A stretch of DNA of 55,371 nucleotides from the NCBI GenBank assembly GCA_023384095.1, contig JAHDXT010000012.1, positions 1 to 55,371 on the forward strand. Direction: 5' to 3'. Each line of letters opens with the position of its first letter. Positions within the stretch are counted from its first letter, which is position 1. Positions 32,636-40,863 of the stretch are shown here, piece by piece. Below the pieces are notes generated by a model, which did not search any database, was not told where the DNA came from, and was given only the letters and a program-made list of their open reading frames with translations. The stretch is from Hyphomicrobiaceae bacterium. GTDB lineage: Bacteria; Pseudomonadota; Alphaproteobacteria; Rhizobiales; Hyphomicrobiaceae. A program made the position numbers and the translations under genes.

Positions 32636-34600
32636 ATGCTGAAAAGGGTTCTCATCGCCAACCGTGGCGAGATCGCGCTGCGCATCATCGGCACGGCGCG
32701 CAGGCTCGGCATTGAGACCGTCGCCGTCGGCTCGGAGCCCGATCTCGCCCTGCCGTTCGCGCGTGCAGCCGACGTCGTGGTGCCGATCGGTCCCGGGCCG
32801 GCTGGCGAGAGCTATCTCGCGGCCGACAAGATCATCGCGGCGGCCAGGGAGACGGGCGCCGACGCCATTCACCCGGGCTACGGGTTCCTTGCCGAGAACG
32901 CCGACTTCGCGGAGGCCGTGGCGGCCGCCGGTCTCGTTTTCGTCGGGCCGCAGCCGGACGCGATGCGCAAGCTCGGCGGCAAGGCGCAAGCCAAGGCCAT
33001 CGCCATCGCGGCGGGCGTGCCGGTGGTGCCGGGCTACCACGGCGAGGAGCAGCGCCCGGACATCCTCGCCGGGGCGGCGCGCGGCGTCGGCTATCCCGTG
33101 ATGATCAAGGCGGTCGCGGGCGGCGGCGGGCGCGGCATGCGGCTGGTCGAGAACGAGGCGGAATTCGCTCCCCTGCTGGCCAGCGCCCAGCGGGAGGCGG
33201 AGGCGGCGTTCGGCGACCCCCGCGTGCTGATCGAGAAGGTCGTGGCGGCTCCGCGCCACATCGAGGTGCAGGTGTTCGGCGACAGCCACGGCGACGTCGT
33301 CCACCTGTTCGAGCGAGACTGCTCGCTGCAGCGGCGCAACCAGAAGGTGATCGAGGAGGCCCCGGCGCCGGGCATGACGCGGCAGCTCCGCGCCGCCATG
33401 ACCGCCGCCGCCGTCGAGCTGGCCAAGTCCGTCGGCTACCAGGGCGCCGGCACCGTCGAGTTCCTGGTCGAGGGCGGCGGGCTCGGGGCGGACGCGCCGT
33501 GGTACTTCATCGAGATGAACACGCGCTTGCAGGTCGAGCACCCGGTGACGGAAGCGGTCACGGGGCTCGACCTCGTCGAGTGGCAGCTCCGGGTGGCCGC
33601 GGGCGAGCGGCTGCCGCTGGAGCAGGGTGAGATCGTGAGCGCCGGCCATGCCGTCGAGGCGCGGCTGTGCGCGGAGGACGCGGCGCGCGGCTTCCTGCCG
33701 TCCGTCGGGCGGATCGCCCGCTTCGAGACGCCGGCAGGCGAGGGCCTGCGGATCGACGCGGGCGTCGAGACCGGCTCCGTCATCTCGCCCTTCTACGATT
33801 CGATGGTCGCCAAGCTGGTCGCGGCCGGTCCCGACCGCGCCGCCGCCATCGACCGGCTGACGCGGGCGCTCGAGCAGACGATGGTGGCGGGCGTCAAGAC
33901 CAACGCCGCGTTCCTGCACGCCCTGCTGGTGCACCCGGCATTCCGGCGCGGCGAGGTCGATACCGGCTTCATCGGCCGGGAGCTCGCCGGGCTGGCGCCA
34001 CAGGGCATCGATGCGCATGCCGTCGCGCACGGGGTGGAGTGCCTCATCCGCCGCCGCCAGGACGAGCTCGAGGCGCAGCGACTTCGGCTGTCGCCGGAGC
34101 GGCACTCGCCCTGGGCGGCGCTGGACGGGTTTCAGCTCGGGCCGCAGCGCCGCCAGTCGCTCGACGTGCTCGTCGACGGAGTGAGGACCGCGGTGGAGGT
34201 GCGCTGGGACAGGTCCGGCCCGCACGTGGAGCTGCCCGGCGGGGATGCCGCGCCGCCTGCGCAGCGGGGACAGGTCAGCGCGGTGGCCGATGGCGATCGG
34301 GTGCTTGTCCTGCACGATCTCAGGCAGACGGAGATCGCCTGGGCGCTCCGCGATGGCGCCATGGCCGATGAAGCGTCGGCCGGCTCCGCGATCCGCGCCC
34401 CGATCAACGGACGGGTGGCCAAGGTTTTCCTCGCGGAGGGCGCGGCAGTCGACAAGGGCCAGCGCATCGCGGTGATCGAGGCCATGAAGATGGAGCACGT
34501 GCTCGTGGCGCCGCGGGCGGGCACGATCGCCCGGATTGCGGTGGACGAGGGTCAGCAGGTGACCGAGGGAGCACTGCTGGCCGGGCTCGTCGACGAGTAG
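32636..34600 (+). CDS. Biotin-dependent acyl-CoA carboxylase alpha subunit (methylcrotonyl-CoA carboxylase-like)
   Basis: A 654-residue protein with a biotin carboxylase region (VLIANRGEIALRIIGTARRLG; HPGYGFLAENADFA; VIKA-type MIKAVAGGGGRGMR; ERDCSLQRRNQKVIEEAPAP; FIEMNTRLQVEHPVTE), a BT-like linker domain and a C-terminal biotinyl domain with EAMKMEH (biotin lysine about 618). The length and 3-domain layout fit the MccA/LiuD or PccA class; the acyl-CoA substrate is set by a carboxyltransferase beta subunit that is not in this window. Leucine/isovalerate catabolism is plausible. Confidence 0.88.
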   Translation: MLKRVLIANRGEIALRIIGTARRLGIETVAVGSEPDLALPFARAADVVVPIGPGPAGESYLAADKIIAAARETGADAIHPGYGFLAENADFAEAVAAAGLVFVGPQPDAMRKLGGKAQAKAIAIAAGVPVVPGYHGEEQRPDILAGAARGVGYPVMIKAVAGGGGRGMRLVENEAEFAPLLASAQREAEAAFGDPRVLIEKVVAAPRHIEVQVFGDSHGDVVHLFERDCSLQRRNQKVIEEAPAPGMTRQLRAAMTAAAVELAKSVGYQGAGTVEFLVEGGGLGADAPWYFIEMNTRLQVEHPVTEAVTGLDLVEWQLRVAAGERLPLEQGEIVSAGHAVEARLCAEDAARGFLPSVGRIARFETPAGEGLRIDAGVETGSVISPFYDSMVAKLVAAGPDRAAAIDRLTRALEQTMVAGVKTNAAFLHALLVHPAFRRGEVDTGFIGRELAGLAPQGIDAHAVAHGVECLIRRRQDELEAQRLRLSPERHSPWAALDGFQLGPQRRQSLDVLVDGVRTAVEVRWDRSGPHVELPGGDAAPPAQRGQVSAVADGDRVLVLHDLRQTEIAWALRDGAMADEASAGSAIRAPINGRVAKVFLAEGAAVDKGQRIAVIEAMKMEHVLVAPRAGTIARIAVDEGQQVTEGALLAGLVDE

Positions 34601-34609
34601 GAGCAATCT

Positions 34610-35611
34610 GTGGCGGCGCGCCTCAATCTCATAACCGACATCGCCGGCCTGAGGGTCGGACACGCGCACGACGCCGGCGTGATGAGCGGCGTCACGGCCG
34701 TGGTCTTCGACAAGCCGAACGTGGCTTCCGGCATCACCCTCGGCGGCGCGCCGGGCAGCCGCGACACTACGCTGCTCGACCCCGAGATGACGGTCCAGAG
34801 CCTCGATGCGGTGGTCCTCTCCGGCGGATCGCTGTTCGGGCTCGACGCCGCCGGCGGGGTGGTGTCGTTCCTGCGCGGACAAGGGCGCGGAGTACGCATC
34901 GGGGCCGCCAACGTGCCGATCGCCGCGCAGGCGATCGTGTTCGATCTCGTCAACGGCGGCGACAAGGACTGGGGCCGCATGCCGCCCTACTGGGAGCTCG
35001 GCTGGCAGGCGGCGGAGAGCGCCGCGGCGGGCCGCTTCGCGCTCGGCACCTTCGGCGGCGGCTACGGCGCGAGCACCGTCAACTTCAAGGGCGGGCTCGG
35101 CTCCGCCAGCACCGTCACGCCCGCGGGGTTCCGGGTCGGCGCGCTGGCGGTGGTCAATGCCGTCGGCTCCGCCACCGTCGGCGACGGCCCGCATTTCTGG
35201 GCCGGTGGCCTGGAGGTCGGCCGCGAGTTCGGCGGCCACGGCCTGCCGGCGCAGGTGCCGGCGAAGGCGCTGCAGTTGCGCCTGAAGGGCGGGGCGCCGC
35301 CGTCGACGACGATCGCCCTGGTCGCCACCGATGCCCGGCTGAGCAAGACCGAGGCCCGGCGGCTGGCCATCATGGCGGACAACGGCCTGGTCCGCGCCCT
35401 GCGCCCGGCCCACGCACCGATGGACGGCGACACCGTCATCGCGGTCGCCATGCTGGAGAGGCCGCTCGGCGATCCGAACCTGGACCTGACCGAGATCGGA
35501 CTAGCGGCCGCCGATTGCCTCGCCCGCGCCATCGCGCGCGGGGTCTACGAGGCCGCCGTGCCGGGTGAAGCCTGGAGCGGCCCGCCGGCCTACCGGGACG
35601 TCTACCCGTGA
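34610..35611 (+). CDS. P1-family N-terminal-nucleophile peptidase (DmpA/NylC-like)
   Basis: A 333-residue proenzyme: ITDIAGLRVGHAHD start, VVLSGGSLFGLDAAGGV and GALAVVNAVGSATV. By alignment from memory with NylC (Thr267, Asp306, Asp308), the nucleophile is Thr233 in PPSTTIALVATDA; the acidic pair DGD lies 39 residues later, the same spacing. The protein should self-cleave before Thr233 into alpha and beta chains and act on peptides or amides with blocked or beta-amino termini. GTG start 34610 has AGGAG upstream, nine bases after the carboxylase stop. Its stop overlaps the next start. Confidence 0.87.
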   Translation: MAARLNLITDIAGLRVGHAHDAGVMSGVTAVVFDKPNVASGITLGGAPGSRDTTLLDPEMTVQSLDAVVLSGGSLFGLDAAGGVVSFLRGQGRGVRIGAANVPIAAQAIVFDLVNGGDKDWGRMPPYWELGWQAAESAAAGRFALGTFGGGYGASTVNFKGGLGSASTVTPAGFRVGALAVVNAVGSATVGDGPHFWAGGLEVGREFGGHGLPAQVPAKALQLRLKGGAPPSTTIALVATDARLSKTEARRLAIMADNGLVRALRPAHAPMDGDTVIAVAMLERPLGDPNLDLTEIGLAAADCLARAIARGVYEAAVPGEAWSGPPAYRDVYP

Positions 35612-35793
35612 CCCGCACGCGCTGGGCGATCGTCATCGGCTCGCTCGCTGTCCTGCTGGCGCTTCTGGCCTGGCAGCTCGTAAGGCAGCGCCAGATGGCG
35701 AGCTGTCTCGCGTCGGGCGGCGTCTGGGACGGCCCCAACTCACGCTGCGTCCCGGCCAGCCCCATCCTGCAGCGCGATATCTATCGGTCGTGA
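35608..35793 (+). CDS. Small single-span membrane protein coupled to the P1 peptidase
   Basis: A 61-residue protein from GTG 35608, overlapping the peptidase stop (GTGA). One helix (IVIGSLAVLLALLAWQLV), then a short periplasmic or cytoplasmic tail with two cysteines (ASCLASGGVWDG; SRCVPAS) that could pair; the CLASGGVWD...C pattern resembles small secreted two-cysteine modules seen in Rhizobiales. Function unknown. The end runs into the short-repeat cluster. Confidence 0.7.
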   Translation: MTRTRWAIVIGSLAVLLALLAWQLVRQRQMASCLASGGVWDGPNSRCVPASPILQRDIYRS

Positions 35794-35909
35794 AGCCGTG
35801 AGGTCGTGAAGTGGTGAGATCGCCAAATCGTGAGGTCGTGAAATCGTGAGGGGGTCTGCCGCAGGTGAATCCCACGATTTCACGATTTGGCGACCTCACG
35901 ATTTCACGG
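35788..35909. repeat. Short phased TCGTGA-type repeats (copy 3, both orientations)
   Basis: TCGTGAAGCCGTGAGGTCGTGAAG ... CCAAATCGTGAGGTCGTGAAATCGTGA, then the inverted CACGATTTCACGATTTGGCGACCTCACGATTTCACG. It can fold into a long hairpin between convergent genes, so it may serve as a two-way terminator or a nuclease barrier. Confidence 0.7.
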
Positions 35910-35914
35910 GTGTT

Positions 35915-37159
35915 TCAGGCGAAGCGGTCGACGCGGTAGGGCCAGGGGTCGGTGTACGTCGGCTCGCCGGCGATCATCTCGGCCAGCAGTCGGCCCGTGG
36001 CCGGACCCAGCGTGAAGCCGAGATGGTGGTGGCCGAAGTCGGCCCACAGTCCGCGCCGGCCGGGCACCGGCCCGATCATCGGCAGCATGTCGGGCAGGCA
36101 CGGCCGGGCGCCCATCCACGGCTTGCTCTCGACGCGGTCCCCGAGCGGGAAGAGCGCGCGGGCCACCGGCTCCAGCCGGGAAAGCTGCACCGGCGTGCGC
36201 GGGGCATCGCGCCTCGCGAACTCCGCGCCCGTGGTCAGGCGGATGCCGAGGGTCATCGGGGCCAGCACGAATCCGTTCTCGTAATCGAGCACCGGGCCGT
36301 TGAGCACCGCGTTGCCGCGCGAGTGGAAGTGGACGTGATAGCCGCGCTTGACGCCGAGCGGCACGTGGATGCCGAGCGGCCGCAGGACATCGTCCGACCA
36401 CGGGCCGAGCGCGATCACCGCCTCGCGGGCACCGACCGGGCCGTCAACGGTCCGGACCTGCCAGCCGTCCGCGGAGGTCTCGAGGGTGCGCGCGTCCGCG
36501 GTGATGAACCGGCCGCCGCGCCTCACGAAAAGGTCGGCATAGGCCTTGCCGAGCGCGCTCGGGTCGGTGACGCTGACCGGATCCGCCATCAGCAGACCGC
36601 CGGCGAAGCTGCCGGTGATATGCGGCTCGCGCTTGCGCACAGCGGCGACGTCGAGCTCCTCGAAGTTGATGCCGAACTCCCGCCGCACCCCCTCCTGCTC
36701 GCGGGTGACCTCGGCCATGCGCGCTTCGGTGCGGAACAGCTTGAGGTAGCCCGTCTCCCGGAGCATGGAGGCCACGCCCGCATCCTCCATCAGCGCCCTG
36801 TGCTCGGTGATGCAGCGCTCGACCAGCGGGCGCGCCGAGCGGGCCGCCGCGGCGATGCGCTGGGGCGTCGACATGCGCCAGTAGCGGAACAGCCAGGGGG
36901 CCTGCCGCGGCAGGGCGCTCCAGTGCAGGTGCGCCTCGGGCAGCATGTTCAGTGCATAGCGCCAGAGCTTGTTGAGGTCGCGCGGGAACCCGTAGGGCAC
37001 GATGCCTTCGCGCTGGATGATGCCGGCGTTGCCGTGAGAGGTCTCCTCGGCCGCCCCGCGGCGGTCGACGAGCACGACGGAACGGCCGCGTTTCTGCAGG
37101 TGCAGGGCCGCCGAGATGCCGACCATGCCGGCGCCGAGGACGAGAACATCGGAAGTCAT
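35915..37159 (-). CDS. DadA-like FAD-dependent amino-acid/amine oxidoreductase
   Basis: A 414-residue flavoprotein of the DAO family: VLVLGAGMVGISAALHLQKRG dinucleotide fold at residues 5-25, SHGNAGIIQREG, and the C-terminal GARPCLPDMLPMIGPVPGRRGLWADFGHHHLGFTLGPATGRLLAEMI. It resembles D-amino-acid dehydrogenase and should oxidise a D-amino acid or secondary amine at the inner membrane face. It is divergent from purB with 121 bases between. ATG 37159 fits the N-terminal flavin fold; the longer frame has no homology. Confidence 0.88.
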   Translation of the reverse strand: MTSDVLVLGAGMVGISAALHLQKRGRSVVLVDRRGAAEETSHGNAGIIQREGIVPYGFPRDLNKLWRYALNMLPEAHLHWSALPRQAPWLFRYWRMSTPQRIAAAARSARPLVERCITEHRALMEDAGVASMLRETGYLKLFRTEARMAEVTREQEGVRREFGINFEELDVAAVRKREPHITGSFAGGLLMADPVSVTDPSALGKAYADLFVRRGGRFITADARTLETSADGWQVRTVDGPVGAREAVIALGPWSDDVLRPLGIHVPLGVKRGYHVHFHSRGNAVLNGPVLDYENGFVLAPMTLGIRLTTGAEFARRDAPRTPVQLSRLEPVARALFPLGDRVESKPWMGARPCLPDMLPMIGPVPGRRGLWADFGHHHLGFTLGPATGRLLAEMIAGEPTYTDPWPYRVDRFA

Positions 37160-37280
37160 GGGATGAAAGGACCGATTTGGATTGGAAAGGAGCGCGCGCT
37201 CGGCGCGTTCGCTGCATTGAAGCCCATCCAGTGGTCTGCTAGGGCTCGGGCTGTCAATAGCAGCTCCTGGGATAAGCCGC

Positions 37281-38588
37281 ATGATTCCGCGCTACAGCCG
37301 CGCCGAAATGTCCCGCATCTGGGAGCCCGAGACTCGGCTGCGCATCTGGTTCGAGATCGAGGCGCACGCGGCCACCGCCATGGCCGGGCTCGGCATCATC
37401 CCGCAGGAGGCGGCGGCGGCAGTCTGGGAGAAGGGCCAGACCGCCCGCTTCGACGTTGCCCGCATCGACGAGATCGAGCGCGTCACCAAGCACGACGTGA
37501 TCGCGTTTCTCACTCATCTGGCAGAGCATGTGGGGCCCGAGGCGCGCTTCGTCCACCAGGGCATGACGTCCTCCGACGTGCTCGACACCTGCTTCAACGT
37601 CCAGCTCGTGCGCGCCGCCGATCTCATCCTCGACGATCTCGACCGGCTGCTCGCGGCGCTGAAGGCGCGGGCTTTCGAGCACAAGCATACGGTGACGATC
37701 GGCCGCAGCCACGGCATTCACGCCGAGCCGACGACGTTCGGGCTCAAGCTCGCCTATGCCCATGCCGAGCTCGCTCGCGCCCGCCGGCGCATGGAGAACG
37801 CCCGCGCCGAGGTGGCGACCTGCGCCATCTCCGGGGCCGTCGGCACCTTCGCCAACGTCGACCCGCGGGTCGAGGAATACGTGGCCCAGCAACTCGGTCT
37901 GACCCCGGAGCCCATCTCGACGCAGGTCATTCCGCGCGACCGCCACGCCATGTACTTCGCCACTCTGGCGGTGATCGCGTCGTCCATCGAGCGGCTCGCG
38001 ATCGAGATCCGCCACCTGCAGCGCACGGAGGTGCTCGAGGCCGAGGAGTTCTTCTCGGAGGGCCAGAAGGGCTCCTCCGCGATGCCGCACAAGCGCAATC
38101 CCGTGCTGACGGAGAACCTGACCGGCCTCGCGCGCATGGTGCGGGCCTATGCGCTTCCCGCCATGGAGAACGTGGCGCTCTGGCACGAGCGCGACATCTC
38201 GCATTCCTCCGTCGAGCGGATGATCGGTCCCGACGCGACGGTGACGCTGGACTTCGCCCTCGCCCGGCTGGCGGGCGTCATCGAGAAGCTCGTCGTCTAT
38301 CCGGAGAGCATGCGGCGCAACCTCGACCGGCTCGGCGGGCTCGTCCACTCGCAGCGCGTGCTCCTGGCCCTGACCCAGGCCGGCGTCTCGCGCGAGGACG
38401 CCTACCGGCTCGTGCAGCGCAACGCCATGCCGGTGTGGCGCGGTGAGGGCGACTTCCTGAGCCTGCTCGCCGCCGACCCCGAGGTGAGCGCAAAGCTGCC
38501 CCGGGCAGAGCTCGAGGCGCTGTTCGATCTCGGCTATCATACCCGCCACGTCGACACCATCTTCCGGCGGGTTTTCGGCGAGAGCTGA
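37281..38588 (+). CDS. purB: Adenylosuccinate lyase
   Basis: A 435-residue fumarase-superfamily enzyme that acts twice in purine synthesis (SAICAR to AICAR; adenylosuccinate to AMP). Recognised by MIPRYSRAEMSRIWEPETR, FVHQGMTSSDVLDTC, TIGRSHGIHAEPTTFGLK and the signature GSSAMPHKRNPVLTENLTG, with HERDISHSSVERMIGPDAT. The length is typical of the PurB group in Alphaproteobacteria. Likely a single-gene unit. Confidence 0.97.
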   Translation: MIPRYSRAEMSRIWEPETRLRIWFEIEAHAATAMAGLGIIPQEAAAAVWEKGQTARFDVARIDEIERVTKHDVIAFLTHLAEHVGPEARFVHQGMTSSDVLDTCFNVQLVRAADLILDDLDRLLAALKARAFEHKHTVTIGRSHGIHAEPTTFGLKLAYAHAELARARRRMENARAEVATCAISGAVGTFANVDPRVEEYVAQQLGLTPEPISTQVIPRDRHAMYFATLAVIASSIERLAIEIRHLQRTEVLEAEEFFSEGQKGSSAMPHKRNPVLTENLTGLARMVRAYALPAMENVALWHERDISHSSVERMIGPDATVTLDFALARLAGVIEKLVVYPESMRRNLDRLGGLVHSQRVLLALTQAGVSREDAYRLVQRNAMPVWRGEGDFLSLLAADPEVSAKLPRAELEALFDLGYHTRHVDTIFRRVFGES

Positions 38589-38602
38589 CCCTGGCCGGAC
38601 GC

Positions 38603-39175
38603 TCAGGCCCCGCGCGTGTCCGGGGCAGAGACGCCGGGCAGCTTGCAGAACCCCTGCGCCGGGACGTCGAGCGCGCTGTTGAACTTGCTCGACATGTTCT
38701 GGAATGCGATCAGGCCGGTCAGCTCCACGATGGCGTCGTCGTCGAAGTGCGCTCTGAGCCGCTCGATCATGTCGGCATCGACCCGCTGGTCCGAACGCGT
38801 CATCGCCTCCGCATAATCGAGGGCGTCCTTCTCGCGCTGATCGAAGAGCGAGCTCTGGCGCCAGCCGGCGAGCGCCTCGACCTTCTCGGCCGCGACACCC
38901 CGCTCGAGCAGGGTGGCCGAGTTGATGTCGACGCAGAACTCGCAGTTGTTGATCTGCGAGACGCGCACCGTCAGCAACGAGCGCAGGGCCGGATCGATCG
39001 GCGAGCGCTTCCGGTCGATCATGCCGTAGAGGACGGCGACCCCGAGGAACAGCCGGGGCGACCGCGCCCACAGCAGCGCAGCCTCGAGCACCTGGCCATA
39101 CTTGCGCCGCTGGTTCCAGAAGAAGGGGCGCAGGTAGAACGGGTATGTGCCAACGGGCTTGGCGGGCACTCTCAT
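38603..39175 (-). CDS. AhpD-like/carboxymuconolactone decarboxylase family protein
   Basis: A 190-residue all-helical protein with the CxxC of the AhpD fold: VSQINNCEFCVDINSA (Cys78 and Cys81) and the downstream EKDALDYAEAMTRSDQRVDADMIERLRAHFDDDAIVELTGLIAFQNMSSKFNSAL. Such proteins act as peroxide-linked thiol reductants or are of unknown substrate. GAGGTG lies six bases before ATG 39175. It converges with purB. Confidence 0.85.
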   Translation of the reverse strand: MRVPAKPVGTYPFYLRPFFWNQRRKYGQVLEAALLWARSPRLFLGVAVLYGMIDRKRSPIDPALRSLLTVRVSQINNCEFCVDINSATLLERGVAAEKVEALAGWRQSSLFDQREKDALDYAEAMTRSDQRVDADMIERLRAHFDDDAIVELTGLIAFQNMSSKFNSALDVPAQGFCKLPGVSAPDTRGA

Positions 39176-39335
39176 CCGGCACCTCGTCAGATCGCGACTG
39201 GTTCCCAATCCTTTCCCGATGATGACCGCCGTGGCGGCGGCGGTCGAGGCGGCAAGATGTGGCCGGTCGGGCCGCACGGCATCGACGATGACGTGATCGC
39301 GCCCGGCGGAACCGGCTCCGGGTCGCCCCGATGGC

Positions 39336-39824
39336 TCAGGCGCTGTAGAGGCGGGCAAACGAGCTCAGAATGAGCGGCCAGCCCTGCGGAGAAGCGAGCA
39401 GCTCCCGCATGGCGGCGGCTCCTTCCCCGTGCCGCTCGAGCTGGCGATGTGTGATCGTTATGCGGGTCGCCGGTTGCTCGCGCGAATTGATGCCGTGCAA
39501 CGGCTCGAAAAGGATCTCGACCTCGCTCGCCCTGCCCGATGGCTCCGGACGGTGGTCGCGGTCGACGGCGTAAGACAGGACGACCCTGTTCGGCGGGTCG
39601 AACTCGCGCACTTCCCCCCATATTATTTGCCGGCCATCCTTGCCGACTTCGTACCACCTGCCGCCGCTCATCGGCTCGATGACCGCCGCCGCGAAGTCGT
39701 CGTGGAAATAGGTTTGGGCAAGCGGCCACCAGCGTCGCAGCTCGTAGATGAAATCGCGAAATGCGGCTTCGGGTCCCTTGGGCACCCGCATGGACACTGT
39801 CACTGGCTCGATGGCGTCGTGCAT
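39336..39824 (-). CDS. SRPBCC (AHSA1/START-like) domain protein
   Basis: About 162 residues in one START-like domain: VTVSMRVPKGPEAAFRDFIYELRRWWPL, AVIEPMSGGRWYEVGKDGRQIIWGEVREFDPPNRVVLSY, VEILFEPL, TRITITHRQLERHGEGAAAMRELLASPQGWPLILSSFARLY. It matches the AHSA1-like subfamily, whose ligand is unknown. ATG 39824 is used; a GTG at 39863 with AAGG upstream would add 13 residues. Confidence 0.83.
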   Translation of the reverse strand: MHDAIEPVTVSMRVPKGPEAAFRDFIYELRRWWPLAQTYFHDDFAAAVIEPMSGGRWYEVGKDGRQIIWGEVREFDPPNRVVLSYAVDRDHRPEPSGRASEVEILFEPLHGINSREQPATRITITHRQLERHGEGAAAMRELLASPQGWPLILSSFARLYSA

Positions 39825-39964
39825 GCGACACAAACGAGCCCGCCCAGTCTCAGGTTCCGGCACCAGCCTTGGCGAGCGAGCCAGGCGGCGCCGCCCCGCT
39901 CGGGAACGGAACGCGAGAACCTGGCGTTGTCCGGTTCAGCGAAATCCGCTCGGGAGTTTGCCTC

Positions 39965-40783
39965 ATGACGATCAGCGCCTGGCACGCCCGCTCTCCCCTT
40001 TTCCTCGCTCTGATGGCCGTGATGACCGGCTCGCCGATGGCCGCGCCGCCGCTGGCCCGGTCCGAGGCGCCGCGCCTCAACGTGCCGTATGTGCCGACGC
40101 CGCGCGCGGTGGTCGACAAGATGCTGGAGCTGGCTGCCCCGACGGGAGACGACTTCCTGGTCGACCTCGGGTCCGGGGACGGCCGCATCCCGGTGACGGC
40201 GGCCGAGCGCTTCGGAACGCGGGGGCTCGGCATCGACATCGATCCGCGCCGGATCGAGGAGGCGCGCGAGAACGCACGGCGGGCCGGCGTCGACGGCAAG
40301 GTCGAGTTCCGCCAGCAGGACCTGTTCGAGACCGACATCAGCCAGGCGACGATCCTGACACTGTACCTGCTGCCGGACGTCAACCTCAGGCTGCGCCCGC
40401 GAATCCTCGACGAGCTGCGCCCCGGCACGCGGGTCGTCTCGCACGACTGGGACATGGGGGACTGGAAGCCCGACCGCAGCGTCGAGATGGGCAACAAGAC
40501 GGTGCACATGTGGGTGGTGCCGGCCTCCGCGAGCGGCAAGTGGCGGGTGAACGACGAGGCGACGGGCACGGACTTCGCGCTCAATCTCAAACAGCGCTTC
40601 CAGCAGATCGAAGGCGACGCGGTCATCGACGGCCGCTCGGTGCCGCTGCGCAACGCGCGGATGGAAGGCGATCGCATCCTGTTCGAGGTGCCGCGCGAGA
40701 ACGGCGAGGTAAGGCGGTATGAAGGCCGGCTGGCGGAGAAGCAGATCGACGGCGACGGCTGGCAGGCAAAGCCCCTCTCTTGA
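39965..40783 (+). CDS. SAM-dependent methyltransferase with N-terminal export signal
   Basis: A 272-residue protein. Residues 1-33 look like a signal peptide (SPLFLALMAVMTGSPMAAPPLA). A class I methyltransferase fold follows: VDLGSGDGRIPVTAAERFGTRGLGIDIDPRRIEEARENARRAGV, with the acidic QDLFETDISQATILTLYLLPDVN and LRPGTRVVSHDWDMGDW. The C-terminal ~100 residues form an extra beta-rich domain. Export of a SAM enzyme is odd because SAM is cytosolic, so the hydrophobic start may be an anchor instead. ATG 39965 is the only good start; a downstream start is not obvious before the fold. Confidence 0.82.
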   Translation: MTISAWHARSPLFLALMAVMTGSPMAAPPLARSEAPRLNVPYVPTPRAVVDKMLELAAPTGDDFLVDLGSGDGRIPVTAAERFGTRGLGIDIDPRRIEEARENARRAGVDGKVEFRQQDLFETDISQATILTLYLLPDVNLRLRPRILDELRPGTRVVSHDWDMGDWKPDRSVEMGNKTVHMWVVPASASGKWRVNDEATGTDFALNLKQRFQQIEGDAVIDGRSVPLRNARMEGDRILFEVPRENGEVRRYEGRLAEKQIDGDGWQAKPLS

Positions 40784-40863
40784 CGGCGGTTTCGCGACAG
40801 CCTGAGAGCTTTCGGGGGCGGCCGCCGCCGGCCGCCGCTCCGGTCCCCCCCGACGGCCAGGCC

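Noticed and set aside
32603-35413. 936-residue open frame on the minus strand
   Set aside because: It is antisense to the carboxylase and P1 peptidase genes. Its His/Arg/Asp/Leu-rich composition is the usual shadow of a high-GC coding strand, with no domain motif.
35846-38446. 866-residue plus-strand open frame
   Set aside because: It runs antisense to the DadA-like gene and in a wrong frame through purB, whose frame is certain.
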